Below are positions 55,540-63,628 of a DNA stretch of 64,000 nucleotides, piece after piece (position 1 is the stretch's first letter; each line of letters starts with the position of its first letter). The DNA is from Pseudonocardia endophytica (GTDB lineage: Bacteria > Actinomycetota > Actinomycetes > Mycobacteriales > Pseudonocardiaceae). The position numbers and the translations under genes are program-made. Below the pieces are notes generated by a model that was given only the letters and a program-made list of their open reading frames with translations, was not told where the DNA came from and did not search any database. The stretch is taken from NCBI RefSeq assembly GCF_004339565.1, contig NZ_SMFZ01000001.1:372001-436000 (forward strand). The letters are read 5' to 3'.

Positions 55540-56586
55540 TCAGCCCGGCGTGATCACGACCTTGAGCGCCTGGTTGGCGGCGGCGTTCTTGAACACGTCG
55601 TACGCCTCGTCGATCTGGGAGAACGTGAACGAGTGCGTGCCCATCTTCTCCGACGGGATCCGCCCGCTGGCCACCATCTTCAGCAGCGTCGGGATCGAGA
55701 CGGTGTCCACCAGGCCCATCGTCAGCGTCACGTTCGAGATCCACATGTCCTGCATCGGGATCTCGACGGGCGTGCCGTGCACACCGACGTTGGCGATCGT
55801 CCCGCCCGGCCGCACCAGCGAGGCGGCGGTCAGCAGCGTCTCCGGGTAGCCGACGGCCTCGATCGCGACGTCGACGCCGAGCCCGTCGGTGAGCGCCGTG
55901 ACGTCGCCGACCGTGCCGGGCCCGACCTCGACGGCGTCGGTGGCCCCGAACTCGAGCGCCTTCTCCAGCCGGAACTTGTTCGAGTCGATCGCGATCACCT
56001 TGGACGCGCCCCACAGGCCGGTGGTCAGCACCGCGGACAGCCCGACCGCACCGGCGCCGACGACGGCGACCGTGTTGCCCGGCCGGACACCGCCGGCCAG
56101 CACGCCGACCTCGTAGCCGGTCGGCAGCGAGTCCGCGAGGAAGATCGCCTGCTCGTCGGTGACGCCTTCCGGGACGGCGTAGAGCGACGTGTCCGCGTAC
56201 GGCACGCGCACCGACTCGGCCTGCGTGCCGTCGATCAGGTGCCCGAAGATCCAGCCGATCCCGCCGACCGTCTGGCAGTGCGACGGCATGCCGCGCTGGC
56301 AGTACTCGCAACGCCCGCACTTCGTGATCGCCGGGACGAGCACGCGGTCGCCGACGGAGAACCCGCGGACCGCCTCGCCGACCTCGGTGATCGTGCCGAC
56401 CGCCTCGTGGCCGAGGATGCGGCCGTCGGTGACGGCCGGGACGTCGCCCTGCAGGATGTGCAGGTCGGTACCGCAGATCGTGGTCGTGTCGACCTTCACG
56501 ACGACGTCCGTGGGTTCCTGGATCGCCGCGTCCGGGACGTCTTCCCAGGCCTTGCTGTCCGGGCCGTGGTAGACGAGTGCCTTCAT
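55540..56586 (-). CDS. Zinc-dependent alcohol dehydrogenase (secondary-alcohol/2-propanol type)
   Basis: The 348-residue MDR-family enzyme carries the catalytic zinc ligands in ICGTDLHILQG and GHEAVG, the structural-zinc cysteines in KCGRCEYCQRGMPSHC, and the cofactor motif VVGAGAVGLSAVL. The acidic residue IAIDSNK after the Rossmann strand predicts NAD(H). The closest recalled relatives are 2-propanol and short-chain secondary alcohol dehydrogenases. An AcoR-like regulator gene lies upstream on the same strand with a dyad between them. It is probably inducible by its alcohol. Confidence 0.9.
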   Translation of the reverse strand: MKALVYHGPDSKAWEDVPDAAIQEPTDVVVKVDTTTICGTDLHILQGDVPAVTDGRILGHEAVGTITEVGEAVRGFSVGDRVLVPAITKCGRCEYCQRGMPSHCQTVGGIGWIFGHLIDGTQAESVRVPYADTSLYAVPEGVTDEQAIFLADSLPTGYEVGVLAGGVRPGNTVAVVGAGAVGLSAVLTTGLWGASKVIAIDSNKFRLEKALEFGATDAVEVGPGTVGDVTALTDGLGVDVAIEAVGYPETLLTAASLVRPGGTIANVGVHGTPVEIPMQDMWISNVTLTMGLVDTVSIPTLLKMVASGRIPSEKMGTHSFTFSQIDEAYDVFKNAAANQALKVVITPG

Positions 56587-56650
56587 CTGGGACCTCCGTG
56601 GGGGTGAGCGTCGGCCCGACCGACGCTAGTTACCCCGCTCACAGGTGACT

Positions 56651-56665
56651 GTCCCGTTCTGGGAC
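56651..56665. promoter_or_regulatory. GTCCC-N5-GGGAC dyad upstream of the alcohol dehydrogenase
   Basis: A perfect 5-bp-arm dyad (GTCCC GTTCT GGGAC) lies 65 bp upstream of the ADH start and 55 bp past the regulator stop. A related dyad with identical spacing is at 61615-61629, near the monooxygenase gene and the second AcoR-like regulator. Confidence 0.55.
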
Positions 56666-56720
56666 TGTCCGGCCCCGCCGCGTCGTCGAGAAGTCGATCA
56701 CTGACCCGGGTACGGGACAC

Positions 56721-58592
56721 TCAACCGATGTAGCTGATCCCGAACGCGTCGATCTTGCGGTAGAGCGACGATCGCGCGATGCCCAGCATCGCAGCCGCCT
56801 TGTAGCGGTTCCCGCGGGACTCGTACAGCGCCTGGATGATGGCGTCGCACTGCGCGGTCTCGAGCATCGACATCCGCGGGGCACGGCTCGCGAAGCACGA
56901 CGACGGCAGGTCGGGCGCCTGGATCTCCCCCACCGGCTTGCGGGCGACGACGTAGCGCAGCACGTCCTCGAGCTCGCGCACGTTCCCCGGCCACGCGTAG
57001 CCCTCCAGCACGCGGATGACCTGCAGGCTCAGCCGCAGCGACCGGCCACCGGACAGCCCGTGCAGGATCCGCATCGCGATGTCGCCCAGCTCGTCGGCAC
57101 GGTAGCGCAGCGCGGGCACCCGGACGGTCTCGTGGAAGTGGCGCAGCAGTAGGCCGTAGGGCCGGGTCGCGTCCACCGACGCGCTGTCCACGCACCCGAC
57201 GACCATCAGCCCGTTCGGCATCGCGACGAGCGTGCGCAGCGACTCGTCGAGCCGCCGGGCGGCGACCGGGCTGAGCAGGTTCATCTGGCGCAGCACCAGC
57301 AGGCGCGGCCGGTCCTCCGGTTCCCGCGCGACCGTGGCCAGCGGGTCGGGCGCGCCCGCCGAGTCGCCGATCGCCGAGCAGTCCACGTCGCGGACCACGC
57401 CGGTCGGGAACGCGCGCCGGAACTGCTCGGCGGCCAGCGTCCGCTTCCCCACCCCGGTCTCGCCGATCAGCAGCTGGTGACGGCGCTGCCCGACGCCGGC
57501 CGCGACCTCGTGCCGCGCCCGCAGGTACGGGCTGAGCAGCTCGCGGTTCGCCCGCATCCGGGCCTCGGCGTGCGCGCGGTCCGTGCCGCCGGACGAGCGC
57601 AGGTCGGCGGCGTAGTCGCGGCGCGCGGTCGGCGCGACGTGCGAGCCCTGGCGGCGCACCGCCTCCGGCACGACACTGACCCGGCGCTCGGCGGCCGCGG
57701 TCGCCGACACGAGGCAGCCCACCGCCTCGTCGTCGAGCACGATCGGGCTGACCGCGACGTCCGCGCACCGCCCGGACGGCAGGTCGACGTGCCGTTCGGC
57801 GTCCCGGCGCTCGGACAGCACGACGCTCGCCAGCGCCAGGTCGGTCAGGCTCTGCTGATCCGGGGTCGGCAGCCGGCGCACGCCCGGGCTGGTCAGTACG
57901 AACGCGCCGTCGGTCGCGACGACCCACTCCGCGCCGTCGTCGCACAGGGTGGAGAAGCGCTCGTGGACCAGGCGCGCCCGGCGGTGCCGTCGCGACCGCA
58001 CCCGTTCGGCGACGCGCTCGGCGAGCATCCGGGCGAGCGGCAGCCCGAGCGACTCCGCGGCCGACGCGTGGGCGAGCACGACGACCGCGTCCGGCGGGCC
58101 GCCGTCGTCGCGGACGACGGCTGCGGCGCAGCCGGACAGCCCGGTCAGCTCGGGGTGGTAGTGCTCCGGTCCGTCCACCCGCGACGGGCGCCCGGTCCGC
58201 GCGACGAGCGCCACCGCCGTCGTGCCGACGTGGTCCTCGCCGACGCAGTAACCGGGCGTGAACAGCACGGCGTCCAGCAGCCCGGCCAGCACGGGGTCGC
58301 CGTCGTGGCGCAGCCGCACGACGTCGTCCGCCCCGACCAGCGCCAGCGAGCACCGGGCGTCCGGGTTCAGCGCGGCGAACGCGGCGAACTCGAGGTCCGC
58401 CTCGGCGACGGCCGACGGGTGCGCCCCGTGACCGACGAAGCGCGCGGCGACCCTCCGCAGGTCGACCCCGGCCGTGGCCGAGCGCTCCCATGAGGCGAAC
58501 ACGTCCGGGCGGACGTGGGCGGCGAGCCCTCCGAGATCGTCGCCGGTACACCGGAACCGGCGACGTGCGGCCTCGACACCGAGAGCGTCCAC
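56721..58592 (-). CDS. AcoR/Fis-type transcriptional activator with degenerate AAA+ domain
   Basis: The 623-residue regulator has an N-terminal GAF-like sensory part (about 40-190), a central AAA+ remnant with Walker A GETGVGKRTLA near residue 383 and YAWPGNVRELEDVL, and a C-terminal Fis helix-turn-helix (NRYKAAAMLGIARSSLYRKI). The GAFTGA loop that contacts sigma-54 is missing, as expected in actinomycetes, which lack that sigma factor. MimR-type activators of alcohol and alkane monooxygenase operons have this architecture. It precedes the alcohol dehydrogenase on the same strand. Confidence 0.9.
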   Translation of the reverse strand: MDALGVEAARRRFRCTGDDLGGLAAHVRPDVFASWERSATAGVDLRRVAARFVGHGAHPSAVAEADLEFAAFAALNPDARCSLALVGADDVVRLRHDGDPVLAGLLDAVLFTPGYCVGEDHVGTTAVALVARTGRPSRVDGPEHYHPELTGLSGCAAAVVRDDGGPPDAVVVLAHASAAESLGLPLARMLAERVAERVRSRRHRRARLVHERFSTLCDDGAEWVVATDGAFVLTSPGVRRLPTPDQQSLTDLALASVVLSERRDAERHVDLPSGRCADVAVSPIVLDDEAVGCLVSATAAAERRVSVVPEAVRRQGSHVAPTARRDYAADLRSSGGTDRAHAEARMRANRELLSPYLRARHEVAAGVGQRRHQLLIGETGVGKRTLAAEQFRRAFPTGVVRDVDCSAIGDSAGAPDPLATVAREPEDRPRLLVLRQMNLLSPVAARRLDESLRTLVAMPNGLMVVGCVDSASVDATRPYGLLLRHFHETVRVPALRYRADELGDIAMRILHGLSGGRSLRLSLQVIRVLEGYAWPGNVRELEDVLRYVVARKPVGEIQAPDLPSSCFASRAPRMSMLETAQCDAIIQALYESRGNRYKAAAMLGIARSSLYRKIDAFGISYIG

Positions 58593-58654
58593 GCGCTCCA
58601 GGCTAGGGCGGTCCCCGGCTTCCCAGAAGGTCCGAGCGGGCGCCGGGGAATAGT

Positions 58655-58691
58655 TGACACATCACCTAGGTTCGATGAGTGACACGTCACC
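58655..58691. repeat. Direct repeat TGACACRTCACC, two copies
   Basis: TGACACATCACC (58655-58666) and TGACACGTCACC (58680-58691) have starts 25 bp apart in the gap before the DUF5996 gene. The second is also a GTGAC-AC-GTCAC dyad. The first overlaps TTGACA, a consensus -35. They probably form an operator for the DUF5996 promoter. Confidence 0.55.
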
Positions 58692-58714
58692 GACTCCGAA
58701 CGAGGACGGCAGCC

Positions 58715-59665
58715 ATGACCGAGACGACGCCCTTCCCCGACCTGCCGTACGACTCGTGGACACCGACCCGCGAGACGCTGCACCGGTTCGCGCAGATCGT
58801 CGGCAAGGTGCGCCTGGCCGCGAGCCACCGGCGCAACCACTGGTGGAACGTGCCGCTGCACCTGACCGGACGGGGCCTCACCACCCGCCCGATGAGCGCG
58901 GGTGACGGCCGGATCTTCACGATCGACCTGGATCTGCTGGACCACCGCCTGGACCTGACGACGGCGGACGGGCCACGCTGGTCGTTCCCGCTCGTCGGGC
59001 TCTCGGTGGCCGGGTTCTTCACCTCGCTCACCGACGGCATCGAGGCGCTCGGGCTCGACGTGCGCATCGACCGTCCGTACCCGTTCGACCTGCCCGACGC
59101 CGGCAGGCCGTTCGCCGAGGACACCGAGCACGCGACGTACGACGCGGAGGCGGTGACCCGGTACTGGCGGCTGCTCGGGCAGGTCAACCTGCTGCTCGAG
59201 GAGTTCGCGGCCCGGTACTCCGGCAAGACCAGCCCGGTGCACCACTTCTGGCACACGTTCGACCTGGCCGTCACGCGCTTCGGCGACCGCACGGTCGACT
59301 TCACCGCCGCCACCGACCCGGTGACGCGGGAGGCGTACTCGCAGGAGGTGATCAGCTTCGGGTTCTGGTTCGGCGACCCGGACACCCAGGAACCCGCGTT
59401 CTACTCCTACACCGCGCCCGAGCCCGACGGCCTCGCCGACGACCCGCTGACACCGGCCGGGGCGTCGTGGGTCCCGGCCCGCGGAGCCCATCTGGCCGTG
59501 CTGCGGCTGTCCGACGCCCGCGCGACCGGCGACGTCCGCGCGGCCGCACTGGACTTCTACGAGAGCGCCTACCGCGCCGGGGCGACCCGCGCGGGGTGGG
59601 ACGTCGACCGACTGGACTGCGGGGCGGGTCGCACGGACCCGCTCGGAGAGGGAGGCACACGGTGA
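58715..59665 (+). CDS. DUF5996 family protein
   Basis: The 316-residue protein matches my recollection of DUF5996: LPYDSWTPTRETLHRFAQIVGK and NHWWNVPLHLTGRGLTTRPM at the N-terminus, HHFWHTFDLAVTRF in the middle. There is no signal peptide or membrane segment, and no catalytic motif is recognised. The ATG follows GAGGACGG. Its stop overlaps the GTG of the TPR gene (GTGA). The operator-like repeats upstream suggest regulated expression. The function is unknown. Confidence 0.8.
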   Translation: MTETTPFPDLPYDSWTPTRETLHRFAQIVGKVRLAASHRRNHWWNVPLHLTGRGLTTRPMSAGDGRIFTIDLDLLDHRLDLTTADGPRWSFPLVGLSVAGFFTSLTDGIEALGLDVRIDRPYPFDLPDAGRPFAEDTEHATYDAEAVTRYWRLLGQVNLLLEEFAARYSGKTSPVHHFWHTFDLAVTRFGDRTVDFTAATDPVTREAYSQEVISFGFWFGDPDTQEPAFYSYTAPEPDGLADDPLTPAGASWVPARGAHLAVLRLSDARATGDVRAAALDFYESAYRAGATRAGWDVDRLDCGAGRTDPLGEGGTR

Positions 59666-60024
59666 ACACGACGATCGACCAGGTCCGTCTCGCCGAGGGT
59701 TACCTCGACGTCGGCAACCCGCTGCTCGCCGTCGGGCTCCTGGAGGCCGTGCGGCCGCAGCTCGACGGCGACCGCGCCGCTGAGCTGCTGCTGGCCCGTG
59801 GCTACTTCCACTCCGCCCAGCTGTCCCGTGCCCGGGACGTGCTGGAGCCGCTGGTCGAGCAGGAGCCCACGGACGTCTGGACGCGGTTCCTGCTGGCCCG
59901 CACGCTGGAACGGCAGAGCGAGACCGGCCGGGCGCTGAGCCATCTGCGGCTCGTCACCGCGATGTCCGACCGGCCCGAGTACCGCGAGCGCCTCGACGCG
60001 CTCGAGGCCCGGATCGCCGCCTGA
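59662..60024 (+). CDS. Small tetratricopeptide-repeat protein
   Basis: The 120-residue, all-helical protein has about three TPR-like helix pairs (AEGYLDVGNPLLAVGLLEAV, LLLARGYFHSAQLSRARDVL and RFLLARTLERQSETGRALSH). Such scaffolds mediate protein contacts. It is translationally coupled to the DUF5996 gene, so the two products probably act together. It is followed by a strong terminator. Confidence 0.8.
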   Translation: MNTTIDQVRLAEGYLDVGNPLLAVGLLEAVRPQLDGDRAAELLLARGYFHSAQLSRARDVLEPLVEQEPTDVWTRFLLARTLERQSETGRALSHLRLVTAMSDRPEYRERLDALEARIAA

Positions 60025-60036
60025 CCGACGGCGGTC

Positions 60037-60080
60037 CCCGCCCCGGTGCGCGAGCGACGCTGCTCGCACACCGGGGCGGG
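60037..60080. terminator. Bidirectional hairpin terminator
   Basis: A 12-bp stem (CCCGCCCCGGTG and complement) with an inner GCGAGC/GCTCGC stem lies between the convergent TPR and monooxygenase genes. Confidence 0.8.
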
Positions 60081-60083
60081 TGG

Positions 60084-61544
60084 TCAGCGGTAGGTCAGGC
60101 CGTCGTCCAGGTCGGCCTCCGGCAGCACGGCGCGCTCGTGGTCGTGCTCGTGCATGTGGGTCCACGGGTCGCGGTCGCCCTGGCGGAACATCTTGTCCCG
60201 GCCGCGCATCACGTAGCCGGCGTTGAAGTTGTCCTCGGCGACCCACGGCAGCAGCGGCATGTCCTCGTCGCCGGGACGCAGCTGCGGCTCGACGACCGAC
60301 GCGCCGCGCTCGGCCATCCGTCCGAAGATCCGCTCGACGACGTCGTTGACGAGGTCGACGCGCAGCGTCCAGCTGTGCCGGAAGTAGCCGAACGCGTAGG
60401 CCATGTTCGGCACGCCGGAGATCATCAGCCCACGCCAGGTGACGCGCTGGGAGAAGTCGACGGCCTCGCCGTCGACGGTGAACGGGATGTCGCCGAGCAC
60501 GGCCAGGTTGAAGCCGGTGGCGGTGACGATGACGTCGGCCTCGAGCACCTCGCCGGAGGAGATCTGGACCCCCTTCTCGGTGAACTCGGAGATCGTGTCG
60601 GTCACCACCGAGACCGTCCCGTCGCGCATGGACTCGAAGAAGTCGCCGTCCGGGACGATCACGATGCGCTGCTGCCACGGGCGGTAGGACGGCGTGAAGT
60701 GCCTCTCGACGTCGGTGCCCTCCGGCAGCAGCGGCTTGATCGTCTCCATCAGGAACTCGTGGGCCTCGGCCGGCGTGTCCCGCGACGCGGAGGCGAGCCA
60801 GTCGTACTGGGTGATGTACTGGCGGCGCAGGATCTCGTGCGTCCACTCGTCGGGCAGATCCAGCGGCTCCAGCATCGCGGCGAGCTCGTGCGTCGTCGGC
60901 GACGGGAACCAGTACGACGGCGAGCGCTGCAGCATCGTGACGTGCGACGCGGAGCGCGCCATCGCCGGGACGACGGTCGCCGCCGTCGCGCCGGAGCCGA
61001 TGACGAGCACCTTCTTGCCCTCGTAGTCGAGGTCGGCCGGGAACGCCTGCGTGTGCACGATCGTGCCCTCGAAGCGCTCCGTGCCAGGCCACTCGGGTGT
61101 GTAGGGGTCGTCGTGGTTGTAGTAGCCCTGGCACATCCACAGGAACGTCGCGGTGACCTGCAGGCGCTCACCGGTGTCGGTGCGCTCCACGTCGGCCGTC
61201 CACCGGTTCTCCCCGGACGACCAGCTCAGCGCCGTGACGCGGTGGTGGTAGCGGATCCGGTCGGCGAACCCGTCCTCGTCGATGACCTCGTCGAGGTACT
61301 CCATGATCGCGCCGCCCGCGGCGATGGACTTCCCGCGCCACGGCTTGTGCCGGTAGCCGTAGGTGAACAGGTCGCTGTCCGAGCGGGCGCCGGGGTACTG
61401 GTGGGTCCACCACGTCCCGCCGCGGGCCTCCTGGGCCTCCAGCATGAGGAACGTGCGGTCCGGGAACTGCGTCCGGAGGCGGTGCGCGGCGCCGATCCCG
61501 GAGACCCCGGCCCCGATGATCAGGACGTCGACGTGCTCGGTCAT
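60084..61544 (-). CDS. Flavin-containing (Baeyer-Villiger-type) monooxygenase, EthA-like
   Basis: The 486-residue protein has the FAD motif GAGVSGIGAA, the NADPH motif VIGSGATAATVVPAM, and a divergent BVMO fingerprint (FEGTIVHTQAFPADLDYEGKK, with Phe where W/Y is usual). This is the EthA/EtaA layout. Such enzymes convert ketones to esters or oxidise sulfur. The ATG at 61544 was chosen for its fit to family N-termini (TEHVDVLIIGAG). It diverges from an AcoR-like regulator. Together with the nearby secondary-alcohol dehydrogenase it could oxidise the ketone product, but no esterase is present. Confidence 0.9.
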   Translation of the reverse strand: MTEHVDVLIIGAGVSGIGAAHRLRTQFPDRTFLMLEAQEARGGTWWTHQYPGARSDSDLFTYGYRHKPWRGKSIAAGGAIMEYLDEVIDEDGFADRIRYHHRVTALSWSSGENRWTADVERTDTGERLQVTATFLWMCQGYYNHDDPYTPEWPGTERFEGTIVHTQAFPADLDYEGKKVLVIGSGATAATVVPAMARSASHVTMLQRSPSYWFPSPTTHELAAMLEPLDLPDEWTHEILRRQYITQYDWLASASRDTPAEAHEFLMETIKPLLPEGTDVERHFTPSYRPWQQRIVIVPDGDFFESMRDGTVSVVTDTISEFTEKGVQISSGEVLEADVIVTATGFNLAVLGDIPFTVDGEAVDFSQRVTWRGLMISGVPNMAYAFGYFRHSWTLRVDLVNDVVERIFGRMAERGASVVEPQLRPGDEDMPLLPWVAEDNFNAGYVMRGRDKMFRQGDRDPWTHMHEHDHERAVLPEADLDDGLTYR

Positions 61545-61580
61545 GGCGGGTTCTCCTGAGGTCGACGACGACGGTTCGTC

Positions 61581-61629
61581 GGTGACCGTAGGTCGGCCGC
61601 CGGTCACCGTTCCTGTCCGATGTTCGGAC
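61581..61629. promoter_or_regulatory. Two dyads in the monooxygenase/regulator divergent gap
   Basis: GGTGACCG-N12-CGGTCACC (61581-61608) has perfect 8-bp arms. GTCCG-N5-CGGAC (61615-61629) has the spacing and near-sequence of the dyad before the alcohol dehydrogenase. Both lie between the divergent monooxygenase and AcoR-like genes. Confidence 0.55.
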
Positions 61630-61685
61630 GGTTCCGTCCTTGACGGGCGTCACCTAGTGTGAGTGGGGCCACAGGGAGGTGCCGC

Positions 61686-63371
61686 ATGGGTGATGTGCTT
61701 GCTCGTCGGAAGCTCCTGACGACGGCCAGGGCCCGGTTGCTGGACCGTCCGGACGCGGACCTGCCGGGAATCCCGCGGATCGTCGCGGCCTCGTGGCGGC
61801 GCAGCATCGCCCGCGGTGTCGTCCCGGAGACCGTCACCAACCGGTTCCACCCCGACCTGGACACCGACTCGCGGCTGGTGCGCTGCGCCCGTCCGGTGAT
61901 CGAGCAGCTGGCCGAGCAGACCGCGGGCGCGCCGGTGTGCGTCGTACTCACCGACGACCGGGCCCGCCTGCTCGTCCGCCTGGACACGTCGGCGGAGATC
62001 GGTAGGGCCGCGGACGAGAACCGGTTCGCCGCCGGGTTCGGCTACGACGAGGGCGAGGTCGGCACGAACGGTGTCGGCACCGTGCTGGAGTCCGGCGGGT
62101 CGATCCACGTCGTCGGCGCCGAGCACTTCGTCGAGGCGCTGCAGCCCTACGCGTGCGCGGGGGCCCCGGTGCGCGACCCGCTGACCGGGCGGATCGAGGG
62201 CGTGCTGGACGTCAGCTGCCGGGTCGAGCACTCGTCGCCGATCCTGGGATCGCTGGTCCGCTCGGCCGCGGAACGGATCCAGGACGCGCTGCTGCGCGAC
62301 CGGGACACCGGGCAGCAGGCCGTGTTCGACCTCTACACCCGGGTCGACGCCCGGTCCCGGCGCGCCGTGCTCGCCGTCGGGCGGCGGGCGGTGCTGGCGA
62401 ACACCGTGCTGCAGACGCTGCTGGACCCCGGTGACCTCGCCGCGCTGCAGGAGCACGCCCGGTTCCGGATGGCGCGCGGACCCGGCGTCGACGACCGGGT
62501 CGACCTGCCGTCCGGGGTGCGCGTCCGGATGCGTGGCACCACAGTCGCGGCCGGGAGCTCGGTCGACGGGCTCGTCGCGGTGGTCACCGTGCTGCGGGAG
62601 GCCGACGGGTTCGCCCTCCCGGAGCCGACGAGCGGGAGCCCCGCGTGGCGGTCGGCCAGGACGGCTGCGGGCGATGCGCTGCGGGCGGGCACTCCCCTGC
62701 TGGTCGTCGGCGAACCGGGCAGCGGACGTCGGCGGCTGCTCCGTGACCTGCACACCGGCGGCCCGGTCGTCGAGATCGGCTCCGGTGATCCGGTGGGGTC
62801 GTTCGCCCCGTCGGCGCTCGTCGTCCTGACCGACGCGGACCGCTGGGACCGTGCGCCCGCCGGCCTGACCGCGGCGTTGCGCTCCTCGCGGGCCCGGCTG
62901 GCGGCGACCGTCACCGACGCCGCGCGGAGCGGTCCGTGGCTCGCCGACCTGCTTCCCCGTCTACGCCGGTCGGTGACGGTACCGCCGCTGCGGAACCGGT
63001 CGGGCGACCTGCCGTCGCTGGTCACGGACCTGCTGTCCGAGCTCGCCCCCGGCCGGGACGCCCGGCTGTCGGCGGACGCGATGCGCACCATGGCCCGGCA
63101 CCGCTGGCCCGGCAACGTCGCCGAGCTGCGCGACGCGCTGGAGGTCGCGCTGCGACGGCGTCCGGTCGGCGTGCTCGACGTCGGTGACCTGCCGGAGTCG
63201 TGCCAGAGCGCGCCGCGCGGTGCGCTTCGTCCGGTCGAGGCGGCCGAGCGCGACGCGATCGTCGCGGCGCTGCGTGACACCGGCGGGAACAGGGCCGCGG
63301 CGGCCGCGGCGGTGGGCCTGGCCCGCTCCACGCTCTACCGCAAGATCGCGCAGTACGGCATCACGGGCTGA
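61686..63371 (+). CDS. AcoR/Fis-type transcriptional activator with degenerate AAA+ domain
   Basis: The 561-residue regulator has an N-terminal PASW/GAF part with the ASWRRSIARGV and FGYDEGEVGTNGVGT motifs typical of AcoR proteins. Its weak AAA+ core has Walker A GEPGSGRRRLL, with Arg in place of the catalytic Lys, and HRWPGNVAELRDAL. A Fis-type helix follows (NRAAAAAAVGLARSTLYRKI). The GAFTGA loop is absent, so ATP-driven sigma-54 activation is not expected. The ATG follows GGGAGG. It is divergent from the monooxygenase gene, its probable target. Confidence 0.9.
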   Translation: MGDVLARRKLLTTARARLLDRPDADLPGIPRIVAASWRRSIARGVVPETVTNRFHPDLDTDSRLVRCARPVIEQLAEQTAGAPVCVVLTDDRARLLVRLDTSAEIGRAADENRFAAGFGYDEGEVGTNGVGTVLESGGSIHVVGAEHFVEALQPYACAGAPVRDPLTGRIEGVLDVSCRVEHSSPILGSLVRSAAERIQDALLRDRDTGQQAVFDLYTRVDARSRRAVLAVGRRAVLANTVLQTLLDPGDLAALQEHARFRMARGPGVDDRVDLPSGVRVRMRGTTVAAGSSVDGLVAVVTVLREADGFALPEPTSGSPAWRSARTAAGDALRAGTPLLVVGEPGSGRRRLLRDLHTGGPVVEIGSGDPVGSFAPSALVVLTDADRWDRAPAGLTAALRSSRARLAATVTDAARSGPWLADLLPRLRRSVTVPPLRNRSGDLPSLVTDLLSELAPGRDARLSADAMRTMARHRWPGNVAELRDALEVALRRRPVGVLDVGDLPESCQSAPRGALRPVEAAERDAIVAALRDTGGNRAAAAAAVGLARSTLYRKIAQYGITG

Positions 63372-63628
63372 AATCCGGCGGGTCTGGATCACCGGATCGG
63401 CGACGACGTGCGTATGATGAGAGGCGAGATCCGACCCCCGTCGTGCACGGCAGTGTGATGAGGGCCTGGACCGGTGGCACGTCCCGAGTCCGAGACGTCC
63501 GGCCCTCCGCGGGTGGGATCTCATGTAGACCCCCGAGGGTCGGGTCGCACGCGCGACCGGCCGTCGACCCGTGTGCGACGGGGCCGCCTGTGCGGCGAGC
63601 CTCCGCGGTCGGTGAGAAGGAGTAGTAC
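63372..63628 (+). promoter_or_regulatory. Promoter and structured leader of the right-edge gene
   Basis: A TATGAT at 63413-63418 is a good -10; no clear -35 was seen. The ensuing leader of about 205 bases contains three hairpins. These are GACCC-CCGA-GGGTC (63528-63541), GTCGCAC pairing with GTGCGAC (63544-63550 and 63573-63579, an alternative to GGGTCG/CGACCC at 63542-63547 and 63565-63570), and GCCGC-CTGT-GCGGC-type (63583-63596). AAGGAG follows at 63618-63623. No known riboswitch class was recognised. Confidence 0.45.
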
